64,000 nt of DNA from Bacteroidia bacterium (GTDB taxonomy: Bacteria; Bacteroidota; Bacteroidia; B-17B0; Aurantibacillaceae), in assembly GCA_018000995.1 (NCBI GenBank), contig JAGNIU010000001.1, positions 186,001-250,000 of the forward strand. Reading direction: 5' to 3'. Under the pieces are notes generated by a model that did no database searches, was not told the DNA's origin, and worked only from the letters and a program-made list of their open reading frames with translations. Every line of letters starts with the position of its first letter. Position 1 is the stretch's first letter. The translations under genes and the position numbers were made by a program. Shown here piece after piece: positions 43,634 to 52,894 of this stretch.

Positions 43634-44983
43634 TTACTCGATAATAATCTTTTGTACAAATTTTTGTTCTTGTGTAGTGATATTCATGAAATAAATTCCT
43701 GACGCAAGATTATCTAATTTTAAAGTGCGGTTTTCAAGAGTTGTTGTGATTGTTTTTTCAGTATAAACAACATTTCCTAAAGCATCAGTAATAGTTACTG
43801 TTAAACCACTTTTTGCTGCCGGTAAATTGAAATGTACAACACCGTTGCTTGGGTTTGGATAAACCTCGATAGCCTTTGGAGCTAAATTAGAAGTAATACC
43901 TAATGGTAAACCACTGAATTTATATACACCACCAACACCAACAACTGCGCCATCAGAAAAAGTTCCTGCCCAACCTGTAACATTATCAGCAAAACCAACT
44001 TGTAAATAGCCAATGTTTGATCCACCCCAAGAATTCCAAGTTACACCATTGTCAGTTGTATAAGCAATGCTTAATGATGGATTAGAAACTGAAGCAAACC
44101 ATGAAGTTCCTGTAATAGGAGCAATATCATTAAAACCACAGTTAATTGGTTGACCAAGGTTTGTCCAAGTAGCACCACCGTCAGTTGTTTGCCACAAATT
44201 AGAAGCTGTACCAGAAGTTCCTGAACACAAACCATTGCTTGCATCAGTAAAAGCAATACGTGAAACTTCTGTTACTCCCGCCATTGTTGCACTAACTGTC
44301 CACGTAGAACCCGCATCAGTTGATTTGAATACACGGCCATTGTTAGTTCCATACCAAATAGTATTTCCCAAACTAAAGTAAGAATCAGTTAAACCATATT
44401 CACTTCCTGAAAGTGGATTTGGAATATTAGCGCCTGCGATCTTCGCCCAATTAGAACCTCCATCGGTAGTTTTCCAGATTTCATATTCACCTCCAACAGG
44501 GTCGCCTTGAACAACACCAACAGAAGGAGTTACGAAACAAACAAAGTTTACGAAAGCAGAATTATTAGTATAAGAACCTACAGGCGTTACGTTAGCCCAT
44601 GATGTTCCGCCATTAGTTGTGTTATATACTACACCTTTGTTTCCTGTTGCTTTAGTCCATGCTGACATCCAACAAGTGTTTGCGTCAACACCTTCAATGT
44701 TACTAATTTGGTACGTATTTGTATCAGGTAAAATTGGTCCTGTAGTCCATGTAGTACCACCATTGTTTGTCATTGTAAACAAATTCGATTGTCTTCCGTT
44801 TGAACCATAGTTTCCAAGTCCCCATACTGTGTTAACATCAAGCACATCCATCATAATTAAACCTGCTGATGTATGAGGGAAATTAGTGTTTTGGAGAGTA
44901 TTCCAAAACGGGCTTGGTACCGCCTGTGCAAATGCACCAACCGATAAAGCTGCTGTAAAAATTGTAAGTAAAGATTTTTTCAT
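43634..44983 (-). CDS. T9SS-secreted BNR/Ycf48-like beta-propeller protein
   Basis: A 449-residue secreted protein (signal peptide MKKSLLTIFTAALSVGAFA). The body is made of BNR/Asp-box repeats, each with a form of TTDGGxxW: TNNGGTTWTTG, TTNGGTSWANV, TTDGGSNWAK, STDAGSTWTV, TTDGGATWTNLG, TTDNGVTWNSW. This builds a propeller related to Ycf48 or sialidase-like folds, without the catalytic residues of sialidases. The C-terminus is a type A sorting domain (IEVYPNPSNGVVHF, LASGIYFMNITT) for T9SS secretion. It stands alone; the role at the cell surface is unknown. Confidence 0.9.
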   Translation of the reverse strand: MKKSLLTIFTAALSVGAFAQAVPSPFWNTLQNTNFPHTSAGLIMMDVLDVNTVWGLGNYGSNGRQSNLFTMTNNGGTTWTTGPILPDTNTYQISNIEGVDANTCWMSAWTKATGNKGVVYNTTNGGTSWANVTPVGSYTNNSAFVNFVCFVTPSVGVVQGDPVGGEYEIWKTTDGGSNWAKIAGANIPNPLSGSEYGLTDSYFSLGNTIWYGTNNGRVFKSTDAGSTWTVSATMAGVTEVSRIAFTDASNGLCSGTSGTASNLWQTTDGGATWTNLGQPINCGFNDIAPITGTSWFASVSNPSLSIAYTTDNGVTWNSWGGSNIGYLQVGFADNVTGWAGTFSDGAVVGVGGVYKFSGLPLGITSNLAPKAIEVYPNPSNGVVHFNLPAAKSGLTVTITDALGNVVYTEKTITTTLENRTLKLDNLASGIYFMNITTQEQKFVQKIIIE

Positions 44984-45082
44984 GTTTTTATTTTTTTGGT
45001 TACGTAAAACTACGAATTTTTGCCCTAAAAAAAGAATTAAACTGTTTCATATTTTACATTTTATTGCTAATCAATAATTAAT

Positions 45083-45090
45083 TAACTTTG
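45083..45090 (+). promoter_or_regulatory. -7 box upstream of ferredoxin-NADP reductase
   Basis: TAACTTTG fits TAnnTTTG and lies 16 bases before the ATG at 45107. A TTG occurs at 45064-45066, but with a 16-base spacer this is shorter than usual. Confidence 0.45.
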
Positions 45091-45106
45091 CGCAGATTTT
45101 ATCTAA

Positions 45107-46117
45107 ATGGTTTCAACAGACATAGCTATTATTGGTGCAGGCCCGGTTGGTTTATTTGCCATATTTGAGTGTGGTTTATTAAAATTACGTTGCCATTTAA
45201 TTGATTATTTACCTCAGGCAGGCGGACAACTTTCTGAAATTTATCCTAAAAAACCTATTTACGATATACCGGGTTATCCTACCATTTTAGCTCAGGAACT
45301 AGTGGATAATTTAATGAAACAAGCTGAACCCTTTAATCCTGGATTTACTTTTGGAGAGCGAATTGAAACTTTAGAGAAAAAGGGAGAACGTGATTTTATT
45401 TTAACGACGAACCTTGGAACTACCATTCACGCTAAAGCTGTTGTTATTGCTGGCGGACTAGGTTGTTTTGAGCCAAGAAAACCAGAAGTTGCTGGTTTAG
45501 AGCAATTTGAAAACGGAAAAGGTGTTAATTATATGATTTTAGACCCTGAAAAATACAGGGGAAAGCGTATGATTTTAGCCGGTGGCGGAGACAGCGCTTT
45601 AGATTGGGCCATTTTTTTAGCTGATGTAGCAAAAGAAGTAACGCTTGTTCACCGCAGCGAATCTTTTAGAGGTGCGCCTGATAGTGTAAATAAAGTGATG
45701 AATTTGGCGAAAGAAGGAAAAATAAAATTACTCCTTAACTCTAATTTATCCTCTGTAAGTGGTAATGGTCACTTAGAAAATGTGGTTATTTTAAACACCA
45801 AAACCAACGAAACTTCTACAATAGAAACGGATTATTTAATTCCGCTTTTCGGTTTATCTCCAAAGTTAGGACCAATAGAAAATTGGGGTTTAAATATTGA
45901 TAAAAACGCTATTGAAGTTAATACGGATGATTATTCTACCAATGTAGAGGGTGTTTGGGCTATTGGCGACATCAATACCTACAAGAATAAATTAAAGTTG
46001 ATTTTATGTGGTTTTCATGAAGCTTCTTTAATGAGCCATAGTGTCTATAAATACATTAATCCCGGCGTAAAGTACACCATGAAATACACCACCGTTAACG
46101 GGGTTAATTCGTTTTAA
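45107..46117 (+). CDS. Ferredoxin--NADP(+) reductase, type 2 (thioredoxin reductase-like)
   Basis: A 336-residue FAD enzyme. It has two Rossmann motifs: AIIGAGPVGLFAIFECGLL for FAD and ILAGGGDSALDWAIFLAD for NADP. The CxxC disulfide of true thioredoxin reductases is replaced by GGGDSALDWA, so it belongs to the YumC-like type-2 FNR group. Also visible are LPQAGGQLSEIYPKKPIYDIPGYP and GVWAIGDINTY near the end. It shuttles electrons between NADPH and ferredoxin or flavodoxin. The window has no ferredoxin next to it. It might serve as a reductase for the phenylacetyl-CoA epoxidase whose PaaE is not in the operon, but this is speculation. Confidence 0.92.
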   Translation: MVSTDIAIIGAGPVGLFAIFECGLLKLRCHLIDYLPQAGGQLSEIYPKKPIYDIPGYPTILAQELVDNLMKQAEPFNPGFTFGERIETLEKKGERDFILTTNLGTTIHAKAVVIAGGLGCFEPRKPEVAGLEQFENGKGVNYMILDPEKYRGKRMILAGGGDSALDWAIFLADVAKEVTLVHRSESFRGAPDSVNKVMNLAKEGKIKLLLNSNLSSVSGNGHLENVVILNTKTNETSTIETDYLIPLFGLSPKLGPIENWGLNIDKNAIEVNTDDYSTNVEGVWAIGDINTYKNKLKLILCGFHEASLMSHSVYKYINPGVKYTMKYTTVNGVNSF

Positions 46118-46124
46118 GCTTTTT

Positions 46125-46185
46125 AGCCGAAGGCTTCCCTTTGGGATATTTTTTTCATTCGTAAATTCTGTTTCCGCCTTAGCGG
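46125..46185. repeat. Cluster of three small palindromes
   Basis: AGCC-GAA-GGCT (46125-46135), TCCC-TTT-GGGA (46136-46146) and CCGC-CTTA-GCGG (46174-46185) sit between the reductase gene and the PBP gene. They recall in style the cluster at 35697-35813, with small stems and three- to four-base loops. Confidence 0.5.
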
Positions 46186-46193
46186 GATTTTAG

Positions 46194-46201
46194 TACTTTT
46201 G
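46194..46201 (+). promoter_or_regulatory. -7 box upstream of the PBP1A gene
   Basis: TACTTTTG matches TAnnTTTG exactly and ends 13 bases before the GTG start at 46215. The -33 element is not clear. The motif supports the GTG as the start. Confidence 0.5.
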
Positions 46202-46214
46202 ATAAAATTCTTCT

Positions 46215-48458
46215 GTGGCCAAAAACAAAAAATATATTGCCATTACCTGGCTGCTAATCTGGCTACCCTTTCTCAGTATTTTTTTATTGCTATCTCTTGT
46301 TGCTTACGAAGTGTTAGGTGATTTGCCGAGCGTTGAAGAATTACAAAACCCAAAGAGTAATCTGGCGACCGTTATATACAGTTCTGATGCAAAAGTTTTA
46401 GGAAAATATTATAACGAGAATCGCGTTAACGTTACGTTTAAAGAATTAGATAAAGATTTAACCAATGCACTTGTTGCAACAGAAGACGCGCGTTTTTACG
46501 AGCACAGTGGTGTAGATATTAAAGCATTAGCTCGGGCAGTTTCAGGAGTTGTTACCGGCGGATCAAAAGGTGGGGGAAGTACCATCACGCAACAGTTAGC
46601 GAAGATGATGTTCCCTCGCGAAAAACTCAGTAAACTTCAATTAGCAACTCGTAAAATGAAAGAATGGGTTATCGCTACCCGTCTCGAAAAAAATTATACC
46701 AAAGAGGAAATCATGGCGATGTACCTCAACAAATTCGATTTTTTGAATTTAGCCGTTGGAATAAAATCTGCATCAAAAATTTATTTTAATGTTGGTTCTG
46801 ATAGTTTACGTATTGAGCAAGCTGCCATGTTAGTGGGAATGGCGCAAAATCCATCACTTTACAATCCAATTCGCTTTCCTGAAAAAACAAAACACCGCCG
46901 TAATGTTGTGTTAAGTCAGATGTTGAAATACGGTTATATTAATCAAACACAATTTGATACCTTGAAAGTAAAACCTCTTGGATTAAGCTTTCATCCGGAA
47001 GATCACAACGATGGTTTAGCCCCTTATTTCAGAGAGTATTTACGAGAGAATTTTTTAAAAACCTGGTGTAGTACTCATATTAATCCGGAAACAAAAAAAC
47101 CATACAACATTTACAAAGATGGCTTGCGCATTTACACCACAATAGACTCCCGCATGCAACAATATGCTGAAGAAGCTGTAGCTGAACACATGTTCGAATT
47201 ACAAAAAGCTTTTAATAAAGATTGCAAACAAAAAAAGAATGCTCCTTTCGCTTGGAATGTTAGTCAAAAAGAAATTGAGAACATCATGAACTCGGGCATG
47301 AAACGAAGCGACCGTTACCGCGAATTAAAACAACAAGGTTTAACGCCACAACAAATCGAAAAAATATTTAAAACACCAACACCAATGACGGTGTATAGTA
47401 ACAGAGGAGAAATTGATACTATTATGTCGCCAATGGATAGCATTCGTTATTACAAAAGTTTTTTACAAACCGGATTTACTGCTATTGAACCTCAAACAGG
47501 TTATGTAAAAGCTTGGGTGGGTGGTATTAATCATAAACATTTTAAATACGATCACGTAAAAGTGGGTCGCCGTCAAGTGGGTTCAACATTTAAAACATTT
47601 GTTTACGCAATGGCTATTCAAGAAGGATACTCACCTTGCTATCAATTACCCTGCGTAAGAACATGTGTAACTGATGGCGTAGGAAAAGAATGGTGTCCGG
47701 ATAATTCAGGTGGAGATGAGAAGTACGAAAACAAAATGATTACGTTGAAGTTAGCTCTCGCAATGTCTATCAACTGGGTGAGTGCAGAATTAATAAAACG
47801 ATTTGGACCGAACGCTGTTGTTAATTTAGCCAAACGGATGGGCATCACTGCGCCACTCGAGGCCGTGCCTGCTATTTGTTTGGGCACCCCTGATATTTCG
47901 GTATATGAAATGGTCGCGGCTAATGCTACCTATGCCAATAAAGGAACTTATGTTCAACCAACATTTATTACGCGAATAGAAGATAAAAACGGAAAAGTTT
48001 TAGAAGAATTTATTCCGAATACAGACGAAGTTTTTAGTGAAGAAAAGGCATATGTAATGATTCAATTAATGCGCGGTGTGGTAGATTATGGTACAGGATC
48101 ACGATTAAGATTTAAACATAATTTACGTAACCAAATAGCAGGGAAAACAGGCACCACACAAAATAATTCTGATGGTTGGTTTATTGGTTTAACACCTGAA
48201 TTAGCAGCGGGTTGTTGGGTTGGTGGTGAAGACAGAAGTGTGCATTTTAATAGTATGGAACACGGACAAGGAGCTAGTATGGCCCTTCCAATTTGGGGCA
48301 AATTTTTCAGTAAAGTTTATGCTGATAAAACACTTAAAGTTAGCAAAGGTGATTTCGAAAAACCAGCTAATTTGGGTGATATAGAGCTCGATTGTTCTAA
48401 ATACGACAGCAAAATCAACACCGGAGAAGAGACTTTTGAGGGTGATGGCGGATTTTAA
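46215..48458 (+). CDS. Bifunctional penicillin-binding protein 1A
   Basis: A 747-residue class A PBP that starts at GTG, with a short cytosolic N-terminus and one helix (about 9-30). The GT51 glycosyltransferase domain shows [15 protein letters not shown] (catalytic Glu90), [15 protein letters not shown] and [22 protein letters not shown]. The transpeptidase domain has the serine in [13 protein letters not shown] (SxxK), SIN-like MSINWVS and KTGTT. It polymerises and cross-links peptidoglycan in the periplasm. Length is normal for the family. It is a single gene with its own promoter. Confidence 0.96.
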   Translation: MAKNKKYIAITWLLIWLPFLSIFLLLSLVAYEVLGDLPSVEELQNPKSNLATVIYSSDAKVLGKYYNENRVNVTFKELDKDLTNALVATEDARFYEHSGVDIKALARAVSGVVTGGSKGGGSTITQQLAKMMFPREKLSKLQLATRKMKEWVIATRLEKNYTKEEIMAMYLNKFDFLNLAVGIKSASKIYFNVGSDSLRIEQAAMLVGMAQNPSLYNPIRFPEKTKHRRNVVLSQMLKYGYINQTQFDTLKVKPLGLSFHPEDHNDGLAPYFREYLRENFLKTWCSTHINPETKKPYNIYKDGLRIYTTIDSRMQQYAEEAVAEHMFELQKAFNKDCKQKKNAPFAWNVSQKEIENIMNSGMKRSDRYRELKQQGLTPQQIEKIFKTPTPMTVYSNRGEIDTIMSPMDSIRYYKSFLQTGFTAIEPQTGYVKAWVGGINHKHFKYDHVKVGRRQVGSTFKTFVYAMAIQEGYSPCYQLPCVRTCVTDGVGKEWCPDNSGGDEKYENKMITLKLALAMSINWVSAELIKRFGPNAVVNLAKRMGITAPLEAVPAICLGTPDISVYEMVAANATYANKGTYVQPTFITRIEDKNGKVLEEFIPNTDEVFSEEKAYVMIQLMRGVVDYGTGSRLRFKHNLRNQIAGKTGTTQNNSDGWFIGLTPELAAGCWVGGEDRSVHFNSMEHGQGASMALPIWGKFFSKVYADKTLKVSKGDFEKPANLGDIELDCSKYDSKINTGEETFEGDGGF

Positions 48459-48486
48459 TTTCCCTTCCTAAAACCAAAAAAAATCC

Positions 48487-48494
48487 TATTTTTG
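48487..48494 (+). promoter_or_regulatory. -7 box upstream of scoA
   Basis: TATTTTTG fits TAnnTTTG and lies 17 bases before the scoA ATG. It would drive the long run scoA to the OafA-like gene. The -33 element is not obvious. Confidence 0.42.
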
Positions 48495-48511
48495 TATCCC
48501 TATTATTTCTT

Positions 48512-49222
48512 ATGATTAACAAGGTTGTAAATAACGCTGATGAAGCGATAAAAGACATTAAAGACAACATGACTTTAATGCTTGGTGGATTTGGTTTATG
48601 CGGTATTCCGGAAAACTGCATTAATGCTTTAGTTAAAAAAGGCGTTAAAGGTTTAACCTGTATTAGCAACAATGCCGGCGTTGATGATTTCGGTTTAGGA
48701 TTGTTATTGCAAACTCGTCAGGTTAAAAAAATGATTTCGAGTTACGTTGGTGAAAATGCAGAATTTGAAAGACAAATGTTGAGTGGTGAGTTAGAAGTAG
48801 ATTTAATTCCACAAGGAACATTAGCTACACGTTGCATGGCTGCCGGTTATGGTATGCCTGTTATATTTACACCTGCAGGCGTTGGTACTGAAATTGCGCA
48901 AGGTAAAGAAGTGCGCAAATTTAAATTCAATGGTGTAGAAAAAGATTATTTAATGGAGCACGCTTTCGATTCGGATTTTGCGATTGTAAAAGCATGGAAA
49001 GGTGACACTGCCGGAAATTTAGTTTACCGTTCAACAGCACGCAACTTTAATCCCATGATGGCAATGGCAGGAAAAATTACGATTGCTGAAGTTGAGCATT
49101 TAGTTCCTGCCGGCGAATTAGACCCAGATCATATACATACGCCGGGTATTTATGTTCATCGTATTTTTCAAGGAGAGAAATATGAGAAACGCATTGAACA
49201 ACGAACTGTCAGAAAAAAATAA
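48512..49222 (+). CDS. scoA: 3-oxoacid CoA-transferase subunit A
   Basis: A 236-residue subunit A of the succinyl-CoA:3-ketoacid type. Markers are [76 protein letters not shown] and [17 protein letters not shown]. It transfers CoA from succinyl-CoA to acetoacetate together with subunit B. Usually scoB follows directly; here it comes only after three surface-polymer genes (49233-52203). The operon order otherwise is uninterrupted. Confidence 0.94.
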   Translation: MINKVVNNADEAIKDIKDNMTLMLGGFGLCGIPENCINALVKKGVKGLTCISNNAGVDDFGLGLLLQTRQVKKMISSYVGENAEFERQMLSGELEVDLIPQGTLATRCMAAGYGMPVIFTPAGVGTEIAQGKEVRKFKFNGVEKDYLMEHAFDSDFAIVKAWKGDTAGNLVYRSTARNFNPMMAMAGKITIAEVEHLVPAGELDPDHIHTPGIYVHRIFQGEKYEKRIEQRTVRKK

Positions 49223-49232
49223 TTTCTAAGCT

Positions 49233-50642
49233 TTGCTTTTTAACTCACTACATTTTTTGTTTTTTTTACCAATTGTAGTTGGTTTGTATTATCTATTGCC
49301 ATTTAAATTCCGCTGGATTTTAATTTTATTTTCAAGCTGTTATTTTTACATGGCCTTTGTGCCCAAGTATATTCTTATTTTATTTCTGATTATTATTATC
49401 GATTACATTGCCGGACTTACCATCGAACAAATCCAAGATAAAAAATTAAAAAAATTCTACCTCGTTATAAGCATTCTTGCCAACCTCGGACTTTTAGCTT
49501 TTTTTAAATATTTTAATTTTTTGAATGAAAATGCAGAATACGTTTTTCATTTGTTCGGAAAAGAATTTCATCCCATTAATTTAAATATCATTTTACCGAT
49601 TGGCCTTTCATTTCACACTTTTCAATCGATGAGTTACACTATTGAAGTGTATCGCGGCACACAAAAAGCAGAAAGACATTTAGGATATTTTGCTAACTAC
49701 GTTTTATTCTTTCCTCAAATGGTAGCCGGCCCCATTGAGAAATATGAAACATTAGGTAATGAACTGAAAAAAGAAGCAAAACCTCTTTACGAAAATTTTG
49801 CCAATGGCTTTCGTTTAATTTTATTCGGGATGTTTGTGAAAATGGCCGTCGCTGATAACCTTGCTCCTATTGTAAATACAATTTATTCCGACCCTACCGC
49901 ATTCAACTCTTACGAGATTATCTTAGGGCTTATATTTTTCTCGTTTCAGATTTACGCCGATTTTTATGGCTACTCTACTATCGCCATTGGCGCAGCAAAA
50001 TTGTTAGGAATAAACTTAATGACCAACTTCAATACACCCTATCTTGCTATAAGCATCCAGGATTTTTGGAAGCGTTGGCATATTTCATTAACCTCTTGGT
50101 TCAGAAATTACGTTTACATTCCATTAGGTGGCAGCAGAGTAAATGTGGTACGTTGGACACTAAACATTATAATTATTTTCTTCATAAGCGGCTTGTGGCA
50201 CGGAGCTAGTTGGACCTTTGTAATTTGGGGCGTGTTACACGGTGTGGTGTATTTATTGGAATCAGCTTTTTCGAAAATTTTCAAATTCAAGGCAAAGCCC
50301 GGTTTTAGTTTTTTAAATCTATTGCTTGGCATAAAAACATTTTTTGTTGTCACCTTTATCTGGATATTTTTCAGAGCCGAGAGTTTTGAAAAGGCGAAAC
50401 TCATTATAAATTCAGTTTTAAATAATCGTCATTTAGAATTTCATCACATGGATATTGTTTATCCGCTTGTTTTCACCGCCCTTACTGTTATTTTTGATAT
50501 TTTCTTTTTTAATAAACGTGGGGACGAATGGTTTGGTTCAAAAGCACAATACGTACGTTGGTCGGTATACGGACTTTTGTTATTTGGAATTTTGTGCATG
50601 TCGGGCATAGAAAATTTACCCTTTATATATTTCCAATTTTAA
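49233..50642 (+). CDS. MBOAT O-acyltransferase (AlgI/DltB-like), system 1
   Basis: A 469-residue multi-pass membrane acyltransferase that starts at TTG; the N-terminus LFNSLHFLFFLPIVVGLYYLLP is the typical first segment of this family and supports the TTG. Diagnostic parts are PIGLSFHTFQSMSYTIEVYRG, FFPQMVAGPIEKYE, FWKRWHISLTSWFRNYVYIPLGG and the catalytic histidine in GLWHGASWTFVIWG. AlgI-type enzymes bring acyl groups across the membrane for polysaccharide O-acylation. The next gene, starting flush with its stop, is an SGNH-like protein as usual for these systems. Confidence 0.92.
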   Translation: MLFNSLHFLFFLPIVVGLYYLLPFKFRWILILFSSCYFYMAFVPKYILILFLIIIIDYIAGLTIEQIQDKKLKKFYLVISILANLGLLAFFKYFNFLNENAEYVFHLFGKEFHPINLNIILPIGLSFHTFQSMSYTIEVYRGTQKAERHLGYFANYVLFFPQMVAGPIEKYETLGNELKKEAKPLYENFANGFRLILFGMFVKMAVADNLAPIVNTIYSDPTAFNSYEIILGLIFFSFQIYADFYGYSTIAIGAAKLLGINLMTNFNTPYLAISIQDFWKRWHISLTSWFRNYVYIPLGGSRVNVVRWTLNIIIIFFISGLWHGASWTFVIWGVLHGVVYLLESAFSKIFKFKAKPGFSFLNLLLGIKTFFVVTFIWIFFRAESFEKAKLIINSVLNNRHLEFHHMDIVYPLVFTALTVIFDIFFFNKRGDEWFGSKAQYVRWSVYGLLLFGILCMSGIENLPFIYFQF

Positions 50643-51653
50643 ATGCTGAAACAAATAACATATAAACTTTTATTATTCGGTGCGGTTTGCGTCGTTATAA
50701 ATTATTTGTATGCTTTTACTCTGTATAACCACGATATTAAAAAGAACGCTACCAATATTTACCAGTGTTTAAATTTAAAAAAGGGGGTTCATGTTCTGTA
50801 TCTTGGCGAATCCTCAAACATGACCTTTGGGAAAGATGATTCTACACAAAAAACAATTTCAGAATTATTAGCTCAGTTTACTCCTGAGTTAAATCATTTA
50901 ACCATTGATACCTTTGCGGTTCATAGTGGCATTTACAAATACTGGATAAAGAATTTAAAAAACCACAAACCAAAATCTATTATCGTCACAATGAATTTAC
51001 GCTCGTTTGGTGCCGCTTGGATACATTCTCCTTTAGAAAACAAAATACAAAAAACGGTAATTGCAGGAAAAACTCCTTTTGTTGCAATAAATCGTTTACT
51101 TATGTCGTTAAAGTTACCGAGCGAGAAAACTGATAAGGAAAGAGAGCAAGATGTTTTGAGTGCTTGGAAAACCGATGAATTTAAATTTCCATACCCATTT
51201 AAACATAAAAATGTAAGGCAGTGGGATGACGCCATGGCAAATGGCGGATGGTTAAAAGCGGATGGCAGCTGGGACTTTGAAAAAATTGAATTAGCTTGTC
51301 ATTATATTAAAGGTTACGCGTTTAGTGTAGATGAGAAAAATCCGAGGGTAAAAGATTTTGACGAAATAGCTGAATGGGGCAAAAACAATAATGTGAAAAT
51401 ATATTTTAATTTACTGGCAGAAAATGTAGAAACAGCAGATTCTTTAGTTAAAAAGGATTTAGTATTTTTAATGAAGCAAAACAGAGATTTTTTAGTGAAG
51501 CGATATTCGAAAAAAGGGGCTACAGTAATTGATAATCTGGAAATAGTGCCCGCCGAATGTTTCCTTGATAAAAAATGGACTACCGAACATTATAATGATA
51601 AAGGTAGAATAATGATTGCTAAAAATATTGCAAAAAATATAACTATAAATTAA
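50643..51653 (+). CDS. SGNH-hydrolase-like partner of MBOAT system 1
   Basis: A 336-residue membrane-anchored protein: one N-terminal helix (about 8-24), then an extracytoplasmic domain. VLYLGESSNMTFG looks like the first SGNH block (GxS) and near the end TEHYNDKGRIMIAKNI carries the possible catalytic histidine in the DxxH place. Such proteins (AlgX/DltD-like) take the acyl group from MBOAT and place it on the polymer. It begins right at the stop of the MBOAT gene. The family match is weaker than for the MBOAT gene. Confidence 0.65.
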   Translation: MLKQITYKLLLFGAVCVVINYLYAFTLYNHDIKKNATNIYQCLNLKKGVHVLYLGESSNMTFGKDDSTQKTISELLAQFTPELNHLTIDTFAVHSGIYKYWIKNLKNHKPKSIIVTMNLRSFGAAWIHSPLENKIQKTVIAGKTPFVAINRLLMSLKLPSEKTDKEREQDVLSAWKTDEFKFPYPFKHKNVRQWDDAMANGGWLKADGSWDFEKIELACHYIKGYAFSVDEKNPRVKDFDEIAEWGKNNNVKIYFNLLAENVETADSLVKKDLVFLMKQNRDFLVKRYSKKGATVIDNLEIVPAECFLDKKWTTEHYNDKGRIMIAKNIAKNITIN

Positions 51654-51666
51654 TAAAATAATTCTT

Positions 51667-52203
51667 ATGAAAACCATTTTACCATTTTCTCTTGCTTTTC
51701 TTTGTCTTCTTTTCATTTACAGCTGCTCAGATAATGAATTTGAAAACACATCTGTTGAAGGTGTAAACCTAGATCTTTCCGGAGAAATAGTTTATGCATG
51801 TCCGAGCTGTTTAATTACAGACGAGAATGACCCAAGTAATTCTTACGGACGTATAGATAGCATTTCACAATATGGGTTCGGTGTTTACTACACCTTACCG
51901 GATTCTCTAAAAGATTGCACACTCAAATTAATATTGACCGGTAAAATGCGTGAAACGGAAAGTATAAGCGGATATTTGGCAGTTGCATTGCACAGCACAG
52001 ATTCTATTTATCACTGGGGTTATGTTTTTTCAGAACATCATTTAAAAGAATTAAACAAATGGGGCGAGTTTAAGGATAGCGTCATTATTCCACGACAAGC
52101 CAATAAACCTTCATCTCGTCTTCTTAAAATTTTTCAATTTAAAACTACAGGTAAGGGCGCTTACGATGTTGATCAGTTAAATGTTAAAATTATTCGTCAG
52201 TAA
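51667..52203 (+). CDS. Hypothetical lipoprotein of the acylation cassette
   Basis: A 178-residue lipoprotein with lipobox IYSC (Cys at about residue 18). The rest reads as a beta-sandwich, with strands such as GVNLDLSGEIVYA, YGFGVYYTLPDSLKDCTLKLILTGKMRE and a final KGAYDVDQLNVKIIRQ, and two cysteines in ACPSCL. It may bind a carbohydrate, but no family was recognised. It lies 13 bases after the SGNH-like gene and ends two bases before scoB, so it is part of the block inserted between scoA and scoB. Confidence 0.6.
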   Translation: MKTILPFSLAFLCLLFIYSCSDNEFENTSVEGVNLDLSGEIVYACPSCLITDENDPSNSYGRIDSISQYGFGVYYTLPDSLKDCTLKLILTGKMRETESISGYLAVALHSTDSIYHWGYVFSEHHLKELNKWGEFKDSVIIPRQANKPSSRLLKIFQFKTTGKGAYDVDQLNVKIIRQ

Positions 52204-52205
52204 TT

Positions 52206-52862
52206 ATGTTAGATAAAAATGGTATAGCAAAACGCATTGCCCGAGAAGTAAAAGACGGCATGTATGTAAATTTAGGAATTGGTATTCCTACTTTAGTGGC
52301 CAATTATATTCCTGAAGGAATTAATGTTGAGCTGCAATCTGAAAACGGAATTTTAGGTATGGGGCCGTTTCCATTCGAGGGTGAAGAAGATGCGGATTTA
52401 ATAAATGCAGGAAAGCAAACTGTAACTCTGTTAAATGGTTCTTCTATTTTTGATTCAGCAACGAGCTTCGGAATGATACGTGCACAAAAAGTAGATTTAA
52501 CTATTTTAGGAGCGATGGAAGTGAGCGAAAATGGAGATATCGCTAACTGGAAAATTCCAGGCAAAATGGTTAAAGGAATGGGCGGCGCTATGGATTTAGT
52601 AGCCTCTGCAAAAAACATTATAGTAGCCATGCAACAAGTAAACAAAGCAGGCGAATCTAAATTATTAGCAAGTTGTTCTTTACCCCTTACCGGTGTAAGA
52701 TGTATTAAAAAAATTGTAACCGAATTAGGTGTGTACGATGTATTACCGGAAGGCGGATTTAAATTATTAGAACGCGCTCCGGGCATTTCAGTTGAACAAA
52801 TTAAAAATGCAACAGCCGGAAAATTAATTATTGAAGGTGAAATTCCTGAAATGACACTCTAA
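52206..52862 (+). CDS. scoB: 3-oxoacid CoA-transferase subunit B
   Basis: A 218-residue subunit B with the catalytic glutamate in ELQSENGILGMGP (about residue 46). Other family blocks are RIAREVKDGMYVNLGIGIPTLVANYIP, DSATSFGMIRAQKVDLTILGAMEVSENGDIANW and GGFKLLERAPGISVEQIKNAT. It joins ScoA to form the CoA-transferase. It stands 2984 bases after the end of scoA with three acylation-type genes in between, yet all five genes run in one direction with gaps of at most 13 bases, so they are probably one transcript. Confidence 0.94.
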   Translation: MLDKNGIAKRIAREVKDGMYVNLGIGIPTLVANYIPEGINVELQSENGILGMGPFPFEGEEDADLINAGKQTVTLLNGSSIFDSATSFGMIRAQKVDLTILGAMEVSENGDIANWKIPGKMVKGMGGAMDLVASAKNIIVAMQQVNKAGESKLLASCSLPLTGVRCIKKIVTELGVYDVLPEGGFKLLERAPGISVEQIKNATAGKLIIEGEIPEMTL

Positions 52863-52894
52863 ATAAAAAGAAGCTGCAATAAACAACGACCTTA

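Noticed and set aside
43634-44983. A sialidase, because of many Asp-box repeats
   Set aside because: No arginine triad or catalytic Tyr/Glu pattern was seen; the repeats alone mark a BNR/Ycf48-like propeller.
45107-46117. Thioredoxin reductase
   Set aside because: The redox CxxC motif is absent (GGGDSALDWA at that place), so it is a type-2 ferredoxin-NADP reductase.
52304-52786. A 160-codon open frame on the minus strand inside scoB
   Set aside because: It lies fully within a well-supported CoA-transferase gene, has no start context or recognisable domain and its composition is that of an antisense shadow.
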